A stretch of DNA of 64,000 bases from assembly GCA_963920635.1 (NCBI GenBank), contig OY987299.1:21034901-21098900 (forward strand), in the 5' to 3' direction. The stretch comes from Pseudeuparius sepicola (lineage: Eukaryota; Arthropoda; Insecta; Coleoptera; Anthribidae). Numbering within the stretch: the stretch's first letter is position 1; the number at the start of each line of letters is the position of its first letter. The translations under genes were made by a program, and so were the position numbers. Below, piece by piece: positions 46,206 through 56,921 of the stretch. Under the pieces are notes generated by a model. The model was not told where the DNA came from. It searched no databases and saw only the letters and a list, made by a program, of their open reading frames with translations.

Positions 46206-46365
46206 GAAACATACAAAACCCGCGAATATTTTCACTGCCCAAAGTTTGAACCCTTTTGAACGATCCGGAAAACCTTCACTGTCACTTTCACAACACCGAA
46301 ATAAAATTTGCCTGAGTACGCACCAGTCGCACCACAGACGCAGCCGCGAGTAGCTGATTATACCA
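46206..46365 (-). other. Candidate 5' noncoding exon
   Basis: The reverse strand is GC-richer and leader-like (GTGTTGTGAAAGTGACAGTG) and ends at a strong donor, GTGAGT (46200-46205). A TCAGG initiator-like motif lies inside. It is in the CadN sense, so an alternative first exon is conceivable. No coding or RNA evidence. Confidence 0.25.
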
Positions 46366-46400
46366 AAATACCAAAATGAAAGTGTTTCCATGACGTTTGA

Positions 46401-49059
46401 AATTATTATTAAAATGAGTTGTAGTCATAGTTATTTTTATTTGCAGCGGTATAATCGTGATTGCAATAGGGTTTTTATTTTATTATGTTCTTTTTTCGTA
46501 TCACTTGGGTAACTTTTCACATCATAAATCAATGAGTGACGTCATTAACTGGTTGAGACACAATATACCAATGTTATACCAATGGTCAACAGAAAATTCC
46601 TAGGGATTTTGTGGAGAATGTCATCTGATAAAATCCGGACTTCTTACAGTAATCGGGGTATAGGTGCTTGAGCTTGAAGTACCAGTGGCGTAGCCAGCAA
46701 AGAACCAAGTCCTTTCCCTTAAAGAGATGAGAAAACATAGCCTTTATCTTATGTAGAACTTTATACAAAGGTGGATGGTGATTTGAAACAGGGGGTTATA
46801 TTGTTGCTTTGCTTCTATACGGTAAAATAGATCGTATCGGTATTTCGGCAGAGTATTCTGCTGGTATCGAGCATACCGGTGCTTGCACAGGTTTGCGCCT
46901 TGTATACGGACGGAAATCTCCAGCGAGCGAAATTTACGGTGCAAAGATATCGGCTTTCGAGGGAGGTAATGAGAAAATTCTTGCCATAGAGAATGCCTTT
47001 GGGTTTACGATGCGTTAGTTTAGCTACAGTATTCTGTACGTGGATTGTAAATAAAGAGTAAATAGATAAACTGCGGCAATTTCCATTACAAAGCAAAATT
47101 ATGGTATAATGTTTTACTCTCCTAAGTATCTATTCAACACAATCTAGTGTTGGCATTCAGATCATTAACTTATTTTTAGACCAATAAACCAACAAAAAAA
47201 AACCGAAGAATTCCGTCTATAAAAACTGACAGGTAGGTAAAAATGTTCACAATCATAGGTCCTTTCAGCAAAAATACAATGTGTTTCGGATAAGAATGAA
47301 CAGCATGGGGATCTTGCAAACGGTAAGAGATAGAACAACGGTTAAAGGAGGAAAAAGTTGCGCAATTTTGAGGTCACAGATAAGAAAAAATAAAATCACT
47401 TTCTTGTCACTTTTTAACGGGCTTTAAGATGGCATTTTTAGATTTGTTCCACAACATTTCGTTTTTGAGAAACCATCTTCAACTTTATTTTTTAAATACG
47501 GACTTCGATTTTTTTGCAGATTTTGAAAGCACATTTCATTATTGGTTTATAAAACCTACTAATTCTGAAAGGTTGATTTCTTCTGTCATGATGCTCATAA
47601 AATGAAAATAAATTTGATAGTGAATTTAAAAAATAGAATTGAAAAACTTGTTCATTCGACCCTAAAAATAACTAACATAAAAAAAAAATTATGATGATGA
47701 ATCTGAGTTTCTTCCGGACGGATCCTGCGTTAGCGAAACTTCTCGTTCGAAACTTTAGTCCTCGATTGCACGGGACATCCTTATATGAAGACTTAATAAT
47801 AAATTGTTCTGTTAGTGAGCATAAAAAATTGCACTTAATAGTGTTAAACCTAGGTATTTCTAAATTAAACACAAAATTAAAACATGTCATAATACACCAA
47901 TTTATAATAAATCTAATGTTGTTCATTCTGAAAATGTTTATAATACCCATAATTAATTTTGATAATGTTAAATTTCTTCAGCAAGAAAAAAATCACAAAT
48001 GATTTTTTTTAAATGGTTGGAATTCAGAAGGAAGAAAAACCGAACATATATTCAAGATCTAAGCTCTATATTTTCACTCTTATATATTTTATTTTTCGAT
48101 AAAAATAAAATAAACATAGGACAATTTTTTAATGTAACCATAAGTAGGTATATTGAAACCATCTGCTATTTTCATAACCTATACCTTTAAGTTTATTTCA
48201 TTGTTTAATTGATATTTGTATAACCTATATTTATATCACCTGTTAATTACGACCCGTAGTGTTATCCAAGCTTTCGTGTCTATTGTCTAGTATGCCATTT
48301 AAACAAAATATTTTTACAAATATTTATGAATTTACACTAAAACAATATAACCATACTTTGGAGCCATGATTTTCATTTAGATAAGGTAGTAGCACGGTTT
48401 AAAGCAACACAACAGTTAAGGTAAAGTTTAATAAATTAGGGGTAGGTATCAGATTGCGCACAGCTTGAATAGCAAAATGTTCATTGTTAATGTTCATTGT
48501 TAATGTTCATCAACACTCCGTCTCTTAACTTTGACAATTTAACGGTGTACATTGTTTGGAACTGACTTTCTCGGAATTAAGCTGATATGAGTTAGCTAAT
48601 TATGTATTTACAAATGGTAATGAGAACACCGTGACAAACTTCTCTAATTACATTTTGCACTGGTTTGTTTTCAGTAAAGTAGATCCGACATGCATTTTGA
48701 GTAAAAAAAAACTTCCAAGGTTATCTACAAAATCTGTATCTGTATCCTTAGCACAATAATATAATACGTTTATTTAATTAGAATTTCGTAAGCACGTAAA
48801 CGTACACATATTATACAATAATAAACCTTAAAAACAGACATTGGCCGAAAAAACCTTGGGTTGCGCACGAGCAACCAATTGATACATACAAAATACAGAA
48901 AATAGAGCCACTTTACTCAGAGATAAAATTAATCATTTACAACACGTAACATTCGAATCACCAATTTAACTAAAAAAGCAAAAGTTGCTCGAAACAACAA
49001 GAAATTCACACAATAGAAAACATCAAACAATCTTCATCTAAAATATTTTCACCTGAATA
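46401..49059. other. Intron, mostly unassigned
   Basis: CAGTGGCGTAGCCAG near 46683 is a common DNA-transposon end, without a partner seen. A 103-codon frame at 47691-48002 has no recognisable product. The rest is AT-rich. Confidence 0.4.
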
Positions 49060-51110
49060 ATGCCTGGTATGGTATTTCTTCCTCTTCTGTACAGATATTG
49101 CTTAAGACATTGCTTGAATGCCACCACTGATCTATTTTTTGTCTCATATTATGTGAGTGATTAATTATTTCTGGTTCCTTTTTATTTTTATACAGATTTA
49201 AAGCAATAGCTTCGAAAAACAATTGTCTTATGTCAAGACATTTTGTTTCTGATACATTGCTACATAGAATCTTTAACTGATCATATAATGGTAACTTATT
49301 TTTGTAAGGAGCGAAGGGGACAAAATATTATATCGTATCAAAGTTTACCGTTAACTGTCTATGTTAAATCAAAAATCTGCAAAAAAATATATAATTTTAC
49401 TTTATTTCTCAGGTCATTAAAATTCCGTTAAGGCATACAATCTGGTTCCTATCAGAGAGATAGTTTTTAAACAGCTGCAGTGCAACTCCACTAATTCCAT
49501 TATGCTCCAGGGTTAAAAGTATTGAAGGCCTTAGAAAGATCCAGAAACACTTCCTTCCTCCATTGAGTTATGCATCTCTCTGGTAAGTGAAGCGATAGCA
49601 TCTAGTGTATTTCTTCCTTGTCTAAAACCCATTTAATAAGTTTTGTTATTCCAAAAAACTTATTAATCTGGCTTTTAGCAATTTTTCAAAATTTTTTACA
49701 AATTTGTAATTAAAGACACTGGTGTACAATTAACCGTTTGCGTGGGATGTCCCTGTTTATATAAAGGTTTTTAACTATGGCGATTTTAAACTCTGGGAAA
49801 GGAAAGGTCCATCATTGTATGACAATATAAAAGCAGATACTTTAAAGGATATAGCAAATGAAAAATCTTAAATAATTTTGTTTTGCCATTTTAATCAATA
49901 GGTGCAAATAATTGCGAGAAAATCTTAAATACTTTTGTGTTGCCATTTTATTCAATAGGTGCGCAAATAATTGCGATATTTTTTAAACTGTCCCCCGTGG
50001 TAGGTAAGTCTGCATTTCGTCTGAATTTTTTGTACAGCTTTTTTTACGTTTTATTTGTTTGGGGTTATGTTAAATGCATTTTCTCATACACACACCCAAA
50101 CTTATATGGAATCACGCATTATTTAATTTATTAAATTTATTTAATTCTTACTGTAATAAAATTAGGTTGATGGATTTTCAAATGTATTAAAGAAACTGTA
50201 TTTTCATTCCCAGCAACTAATTTTTTACTAAAAAAATCTTCAGCGAAAATAGCAAGTGATTCCATATAAGTTTGGGTGTGTGTATTTACAAACAAAGTGG
50301 TTGGTATTTGCGCATCTTGTTGGCCTGTAATATTAATGCACGAAGTTTCTTTTAATGGTCTCTCTAATGTTTCAAAACTTATGTACATTGTTTTTTGAAT
50401 AGGTAACTTTATTTGATTTGCTATCGATAGCATTACTATAGTAGTGATCTGTTATTATTACTCTTGCATATTATAGACATTGGATTTTTACTTGTTGTTC
50501 GCCGATTTATCATTAAAAATATATGGTCTAAGCACCCCTTTAAATCACCCTGTACCCTAGTAACTTTATTAATCAACAAATCATAACTATATTCACTTAA
50601 CAGATTGAGGTAGTTTATTACCGTATCGTTATTTTCGTGTTAGAATCACCTAAGATAACACGGAAATTAATAAAATGTTTCTTCCTTTTTTTGGTATACC
50701 TATCTCCATATCTCTTACGAACAAATCTTCACAAGTAGAAGGTGGTCGGTATATGGCTCGGTATATGGCAGTTATGAGATTTGGAGTTTCGCCTATCATG
50801 ACTTTAATTTCTTTGCTTTTTATTCCCCTATATTTATAATTTTCAATGTATCATATGTTTTTTTAATAAAGACCATTACTCCATCATTTTTATTAATGTC
50901 TCCATCTTTATAAAGTATGTTATATCCTTCGAGTTGAAACAAATCTACACTGGGAGTCCGAAAAGTCTCTGAAAGCATTATCGACAATCAAACTCAAGAT
51001 TAAGCTCATTTAAGTTAATCAACAGTTCATCAAAATTCTTTGCCACACTTCTAATATCCATGTGAAAATTTTTAAAGTGATTCACTAATCTCATTTAGTT
51101 CGAAAACAAA
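49060..51110 (-). pseudogene. Non-LTR retrotransposon (LINE) remnant
   Basis: Reverse-strand fragments in 5'-3' order are endonuclease-type pieces (ETPNLITAIYRAIYRPPSTC; a decayed LKGVLRPYIFNDKSANN region), an open 98-codon linker (50137-50433, starting MLSIANQIKLPIQKTM), and RT pieces (NYRPVSLITNL-like; GFRQGRNTLDAIASLTREMH; LEHNGISGVALQLFKNYLSD; RNQIVCLNG). Many stops, a short tandem duplication at 49860-49980 and inverted scraps near 50090/50265 show decay. CR1/jockey-like by motif style; the YADD box is not legible. Confidence 0.75.
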
Positions 51111-52451
51111 TTTGAACTGCACCAGGATCATGTGACGACACCATGCCATCCTGGATGTATTGATCCATATAATATTAATATATGTATGTATACAAACAAA
51201 AAAAACTTTATCATCCTGTAACTTTTTTATTATGGATTTTCAGAGCCATGTTCATATATTTTTTTTATTTAAAATTACATTTTCTAGCTGTCATATTACG
51301 TTAGTACCATAATTTACGAACACCTTGTGCATGGTCAATTAAATATTTACAAATACGTATTTATATTCAGGTATTTTGCTTCATTTCAATAAAACATCAA
51401 ATCATATTGTTCTAAATAGGTATGTGGTATATAGTTTTTTAACTCCTCAAAACTTAGAAGGTATATTATTCAACTCTTATCCTTAATGCACTTTTTCTGC
51501 AGAATGTTGTTTTAAATTCCTGACGTTAATGGCTATATTGTTTCTCATACCGTCACTACCATTTTGTTACATTTTTAATAAATACTTCCGTTGCTAGCTT
51601 AACTCAACTAATGGTACGAAAAATTGAGGATGTATGTAATTAAAACTTTAAATGTGTTACAAACATGGTGCAACGTTTATTTTTGCACATAATAGAAAAC
51701 TGAATGGATTCATTTCACTTTACGCACATATCGATTGTGGTTACAATTATTGGAAATTGCTGTAATTTTTGTAAACTTGGACTAAACAACAACTTCATAT
51801 TTTTCACGTTTATGAACGGTGTGGTGTGATCAAAAAATATCTAACACAATAATTCAATTCAGTAATGAACACGGGCCAGTGTCAAAAACAGCGCTTCCCC
51901 AGGGACTCATTATAATCAGTTTTAACGAATAAACAGGTGCCCAATGTAATTTATACTATACCCCCGTTTTGAGTTCAGCTCCCCCGGGTGCTCTTTTTTT
52001 GTCACGGGGCTTAGAAATTTTCAGCGGTTTACCCCTAAATCATGTGGGGACATGGTTCGCGAAATTGAATGGAAGCCATCTAACGGAATTTTACGATAAA
52101 GGCTTATGCTTATCGGTGTCTAGAGAAATGGAGAAAGGAGTGCCAATATTAAGTATCGCCCCTCCTATGGTCGACTGAGAAACTAATTTTTTCCTTAGAG
52201 AGTCTTGCCGGTTTTATGGGGTAATTTTGAACCCACATTTTCCATAAAAATGTGGCCAAATTACGTTTGGGTGCAGGGTTTTTGTATCTATTGTGCTTAC
52301 GTTTAAATAAGTCCATCGGTTAACTTTTTCAGTATAATAGGACACAACTGATCTTTGCAAGAAAAGTAACGTATTTATGAAGCTAGCGAAAAATATTATA
52401 GTTACAATATGTATCCATTTCTATATAAGACCGAATATTATAATATACCTA
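51111..52451. other. Intron with one GC-richer patch
   Basis: 51960-52200 is GC-richer, with a 69-codon plus-strand frame of unknown nature. Otherwise AT-rich with no assigned repeat. Confidence 0.4.
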
Positions 52452-52456
52452 CTTAC

Positions 52457-52737
52457 CTTCTCACCGTGATTAGTTCATCATCAGTGACGAACTCGGTAGA
52501 CGCTACGTGCTGAACACAGGGACGTATCGGAATGCTTATATTGATGATGGCTGATAATTCACATAATATTCGTAGATAATTTCTTGGACGTGGCTTAGAA
52601 AATGTCAAGCTCCAATTTGTATTCCTCCGTGGTCCCCAGTAACAATATTTTAGACAATCATTCAGATATTTATGAATTTTTTTATATGAAGACCCTGGCT
52701 TAAAAAGGCTATAAGCCACATTTGGCACAATTTGAGG
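52457..52737 (-). other. Open minus-strand segment ending at a splice donor
   Basis: The reverse strand is open for about 91 codons and finishes CVQHVASTEFVTDDELITVR at AGAAG|GTAAGTAG, a consensus donor. A strong acceptor-like TCCCTGTGTTCAG lies inside, giving a possible 53-bp exon. It does not match the CadN segment expected next upstream. Could be a microexon, another gene's exon, or chance. Confidence 0.3.
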
Positions 52738-53162
52738 AAAAAAAAGGTTTTAACATATATTTAAATCTGTCAAATCCAATTTAAAAAATAATGTATTTTT
52801 AAATTTCTAGGAACACAGGATTTAGAACCTATTGTGCTTTATGTAAAGTCCAATAGTAAAAGAATGCACTATATTAGTGTTAAAGGGGTTTATTTAAAAA
52901 AATTGTGGCTTGCATCCTTATTACACCAAAATAGACCTCCTTTTACTTGTGTAACTTGAGCCAAGATTTCGACGTATTTGGTGTCTTTTCAGGTGTTGTC
53001 AAATGAACACGGCGTTTTCTACATAAATAATCATAAAATTTGAAGTTTAGGAGTAAGATTCAAACAAGTCAAAATTAAATAACAAAAATAATTTCGGTAA
53101 AACGCTATATGCCGCAGAAATTTAGGAGTAAGCCTCAAACAAGTCAAAATTAGGGGATAGTC

Positions 53163-53914
53163 CCTAATATGGGGTACCTCAATTTCTCAGGATCTAAGGC
53201 GCTGCCATCTATTTGGTCGGGGCTATACTAAGCTTCTAGAAGTGACATGTAACTAGTAAACATGTCGCGATGCAGAGAGCTACAGTTCCAATACAACATG
53301 ACCAACAAAATTAGTGAGCGTATTGAAAATTTTTAGCTTCTAGAAAATTCTGAGAATTAGGCTACAAAAAAGGTAAGTTAAATTATTGTATGTTGTTCAA
53401 AACGTGCATTATGGGCTAGTTTTGGCTTAGACTGGTTCCTTTATGTATATATTTGATTATTTCTTAAAATCTACTTTTTTATTTTTACTACTGCCCTAAT
53501 CCTAATATGGGGTACTCTGGGAGTCCTAATTTGGGGTACCCCAGACAACGTTGGAAAGATGTAAAAATGAATGGAGCAGCAAAAGATATTGTTTATGGTA
53601 GTCTTAGGCGGAAACCTGTTTTTCCGTTGACATGGAAAATGCAATCATCAATCATGCTATGGAAACTGAGAAAAAATATTTACTTTTGTGGGAATTGAAT
53701 CTTTAAATAGTTTTATAATTGTTTTAAAGAATTATTTTTTGATAATTTTTGTTTTGTTTCTAAAATAACACCAAATAAAGACGTACTTACCCAACCCACC
53801 GTGTTTCTTTCGTAAGGATTTTATTTAAACACAAATTTTAATCATTTCTTAGGTACCCCATATTAGGAAATAGAAGTACCCCATATGAGGGATAGAGTTT
53901 CCTAATATGGGGTA
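53163..53914. mobile_element. Repeat region with six CCTAATATGGGGTAC motifs
   Basis: Copies at 53163, 53501 and 53525 (variant), at 53853 and 53876 in reverse, and at 53901. The motif clusters at both ends and in the middle. A frame at 53507-53698 (QRWKDVKMNGAAKDIV) faintly resembles the pogo/CENP-B-type HTH start. Boundaries and class are uncertain. Confidence 0.5.
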
Positions 53915-54097
53915 GCTGCCTGTTGTGCATCAGGATAACGAAGAACTGTCACTACTATCACTTGAAAAATAGTGCCTGTCCTTTATACTATCATCCGAAT
54001 CCCACAGATTCTAATTATCATCCTCCAAGCTACTAGAAAAATAATAATTTTCGCGAGACGGTCTAGCATGTTGGCCATCCAAGCCACGTCAAAGAAG

Positions 54098-54292
54098 TGA
54101 CATGATCTTTGAGAAAGGAGGAAGATTTATTCTCCGAAAGCTCAGAAAACAAATTTGTTGAAGTTATTTTTTGAGTTACACGTTTAAAGTTTCGTTCATT
54201 CACTGTTAAGAATTTATGAATTTTCCAGGCAACTTGAAAAAGTTGTCTTTCGATCAGTTTGGTGGCGAAAAACCCAATTAAAAATTAAATGG
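54098..54292 (+). repeat. Rep-B solo copy
   Basis: Forward copy of the Penelope tail, from ACATGATCTTTGAGAAAGG to AAACCCAATTAAA, close to 3780-3965. Confidence 0.75.
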
Positions 54293-54469
54293 ATCTGTTT
54301 GCGCCACAAATAAATTTTAGAAAATATCTAAAACACAATGACTATTTAAAAAAAAATAAAAATCAATAATATGTGAAGATTTTCTTTCAGTAAACCCACA
54401 ATATTTTCTGTGAGTAAACCTATTACCTATTTATACCTGCGTAAGAGAATGTTTAACAAAAATTATATT

Positions 54470-54745
54470 ATAGAGGACCGGTTAAGTGATTTTACTAAAA
54501 AAACAAGGAATAGGTATATTAACGGAAGGTCAGGCTGGTTTTAGAAAAAAAAATATTCTTGTGGAATTGCAATTCATATGGAGCATCACCTTCTGTGGAA
54601 ATTTCCAATCAAGATTTCAATCAAGATTATCTTTTAATTATTAATGTAGATACCTATACTGTATAATGTATAATATGTATTTGAATGGATGTATAATAAT
54701 ATAGGTAAATAAAGCCTTGTTACTATTATTATTATTATATTGGTC
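54470..54745 (+). pseudogene. LINE fragment with ATT tail
   Basis: LTEGQAGFRKKNILVELQF-like RT block near 54515-54575, followed by a 3' end AATAAAGCC and an ATTATTATTATT tail at 54725-54738. Internal sequence is mostly deleted. Confidence 0.55.
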
Positions 54746-56339
54746 ATTTATCTGATAAACGTAAGAAAACCATTTACAGAATTGAAGTTATTGGAGTGTT
54801 TGTCCCTTAGAGTATGAATAGAATAACTATAACTTGTGTTGGCATATTTCAAAAGTTTTATTTCAGTAATAACTTTTTTACGAGTTTCGTCGCTTCAAGG
54901 AAATAAACTAAGAAAACTATTTTTGTATTTATTTAAATAAGGGCAAGAAATCCAATTCAACTAATATTCTCAAACATCGCAAATGTATAAAATAATTTCC
55001 AACCATAAATATTTTAATTTTAAATGTTAAGCATTGTATAGGGTGGATCAAAGCAAAACTGGATTAAAACCACATCGAAAATGTTCGAGCAACGAGAACC
55101 TAAACTATAGATTCTACAGCTGTTTTGTTGTTGGACACAAGGAATATTTTATTGTTGCCTAGATCCTAATCGATAATAAGTAGGTAGAGTGTCTTCGATT
55201 ACCCATCCGCGACTGAGATCAATCCATTATTGGAAGTTTACTTGCCTAACACTATGTAGAAACTGCTGCGCATAGACGATATCACGGGACTATTTTCGAT
55301 CTAAATGTCTGTACAAAATTTTTTATTAGGCGATAGGTAAATAACGGAAAATGGAGGTTATTAAAAAGAGTCCACGAATAACCCCCAGGAGTTCTGCTCC
55401 GCGCAGGAGACAAAGTACGCGTCAGCACCAGTCCACACATATTCGGCAGAGCCAAATAGAGAAGCGCCGAAGCTTTATAGTTTTTGGCCCCGCCATCAAA
55501 AACACTGCAACGACGCGCTTGCCATTGTCCTTTTTTGTAGTTCGGCTGCAAAACTTCCCGCTATTTCAATACACTTAGTTTTATGCGACGGTCTTATCCC
55601 AAAGCCGAGATTCATGCCAACAATAAAACTTTTGCGGCGTTCTGCGGAGATTAGCAGAGTCTGCAATACTTTCTGGAGATGTCTCTCTATCTTCCTGCAG
55701 CGTGAATTTATTGTTTAACTGTTGGGGGAGCACACCGATTTTAAACGTTTCAAACCTCAGACCCAAAATAATACCAGATGAAAGTTTCAATGGAAACTTT
55801 TATCTACAATAACATTTCTATGTTTTCAATTTGATTTTTCGATTTAATTTTGTCACACATGAAACTTGATGCATAATTTGGTAACGTTTCGAATTAAATT
55901 AGATAAATTATCAAGAAAAAAGCATTGGTAAAATAGTTCATAATTGTACCTATAATCTATAATCCATTCCTCCTTTAACTCTAAACAAAAAGTATATAAC
56001 TATATAAAACTGTAACTAAAATTAGGTCTAGTTGTCGCTACGATGTTTTAAGTGCGTTATTTCATTCCGATTCATTTCACCACCTATATACAAGCTGATG
56101 TATGATATATTGCCTACCGATGTAGAGCTTGTTGTTTTAAAACCAAACTGTTGAACAGGATAAAAAGGTATGTGCCGGTTGCAAATGTGTTTAAATTTCA
56201 TTCATCAATTAAAGGTATATGTATTATTAGAACAATTACATTGTTGTAAACACTGTCGGATGTAAATCAGAGACAATATTCATTTCATTCAGATTTTGTT
56301 ATCGATTAGCGCAACGGTGCTAACTTCATCACCTTCAGT
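54746..56339. other. Intron with GC-rich patch 55300-55790
   Basis: The patch contains CTGCTCCGCGCAGGAG, AACGACGCGCTTGCC and TTGCGGCGTTCTGCGG and has overlapping frames on both strands with no recognised product. Low-repeat, so a candidate regulatory element. Surroundings are AT-rich. Confidence 0.4.
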
Positions 56340-56620
56340 CTTTATTGTAATAATAATAATAATAAACGACTTTTATTTTAATGTACAACATTGTTAATTC
56401 TACAATTTATAATAAAACAATTTCATCCTATCAGCCGGCGAAGTCTAGCCATTGGCTACTCAAACTTAACCTGCTTATAAGATTTTTAAGTTAAGTATAA
56501 ATAAATAAATTACGCGAGAAATAAACTATCCAACAAATCAAAGTATTCTAAAATTATTTTCGACATTTCTTTCTAGTCTAGCTGTCCGTGGTAATAGTTT
56601 GACAGAATTGACAGTTGATA
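56340..56620 (-). repeat. LINE 3' end with ATT-repeat tail
   Basis: On the reverse strand the sequence ends TAAAAGTCGTTTATTATTAT at the tail (56350-56368). The same tail type ends the fragments at 26219 and 54738. Only the 3' end is present; the preceding minus frame is not identifiable as RT. Confidence 0.5.
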
Positions 56621-56678
56621 CGCGAGCCCGTTCTTTTGATTTTCCATTTATATCTATTTCAAGTTTTTTATCCATAGT

Positions 56679-56921
56679 ATGGAAACGGAAGTCGCCAATA
56701 TTGAGCGAAAATCTATAAATAGTGCCGGCGACAGGAATCGTGGCACTATCGAACACTGTGAAGTGGTGAAGTCACGTCAGGTGAAATTTGGCTTTGAATT
56801 TTCTGTCTCGGAAATTTCCATGCGAAAATCTCCTTCAAAGCCTAATCTTCCTCTTTACAGTCGGCTTAAGTGGTGTTGTATACTTATAGTGTGTGCATTT
56901 ATTTTCGCAGTGCTAATTTAG
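56679..56921 (+). CDS. Hypothetical 80-residue protein with C-terminal hydrophobic segment
   Basis: ATG 56679 opens METEVANIERKSINSAGDRN. A charged middle follows (VKFGFEFSVSEISMRKSPSK), and it ends LKWCCILIVCAFIFAVLI and TAG, so the last 18 residues could be a membrane anchor (tail-anchored). The sequence is GC-richer than its flanks and looks codon-like. No family is recognised. A minus-strand frame overlaps it. It could equally be transposon leader or a noncoding transcript. Confidence 0.3.
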   Translation: METEVANIERKSINSAGDRNRGTIEHCEVVKSRQVKFGFEFSVSEISMRKSPSKPNLPLYSRLKWCCILIVCAFIFAVLI

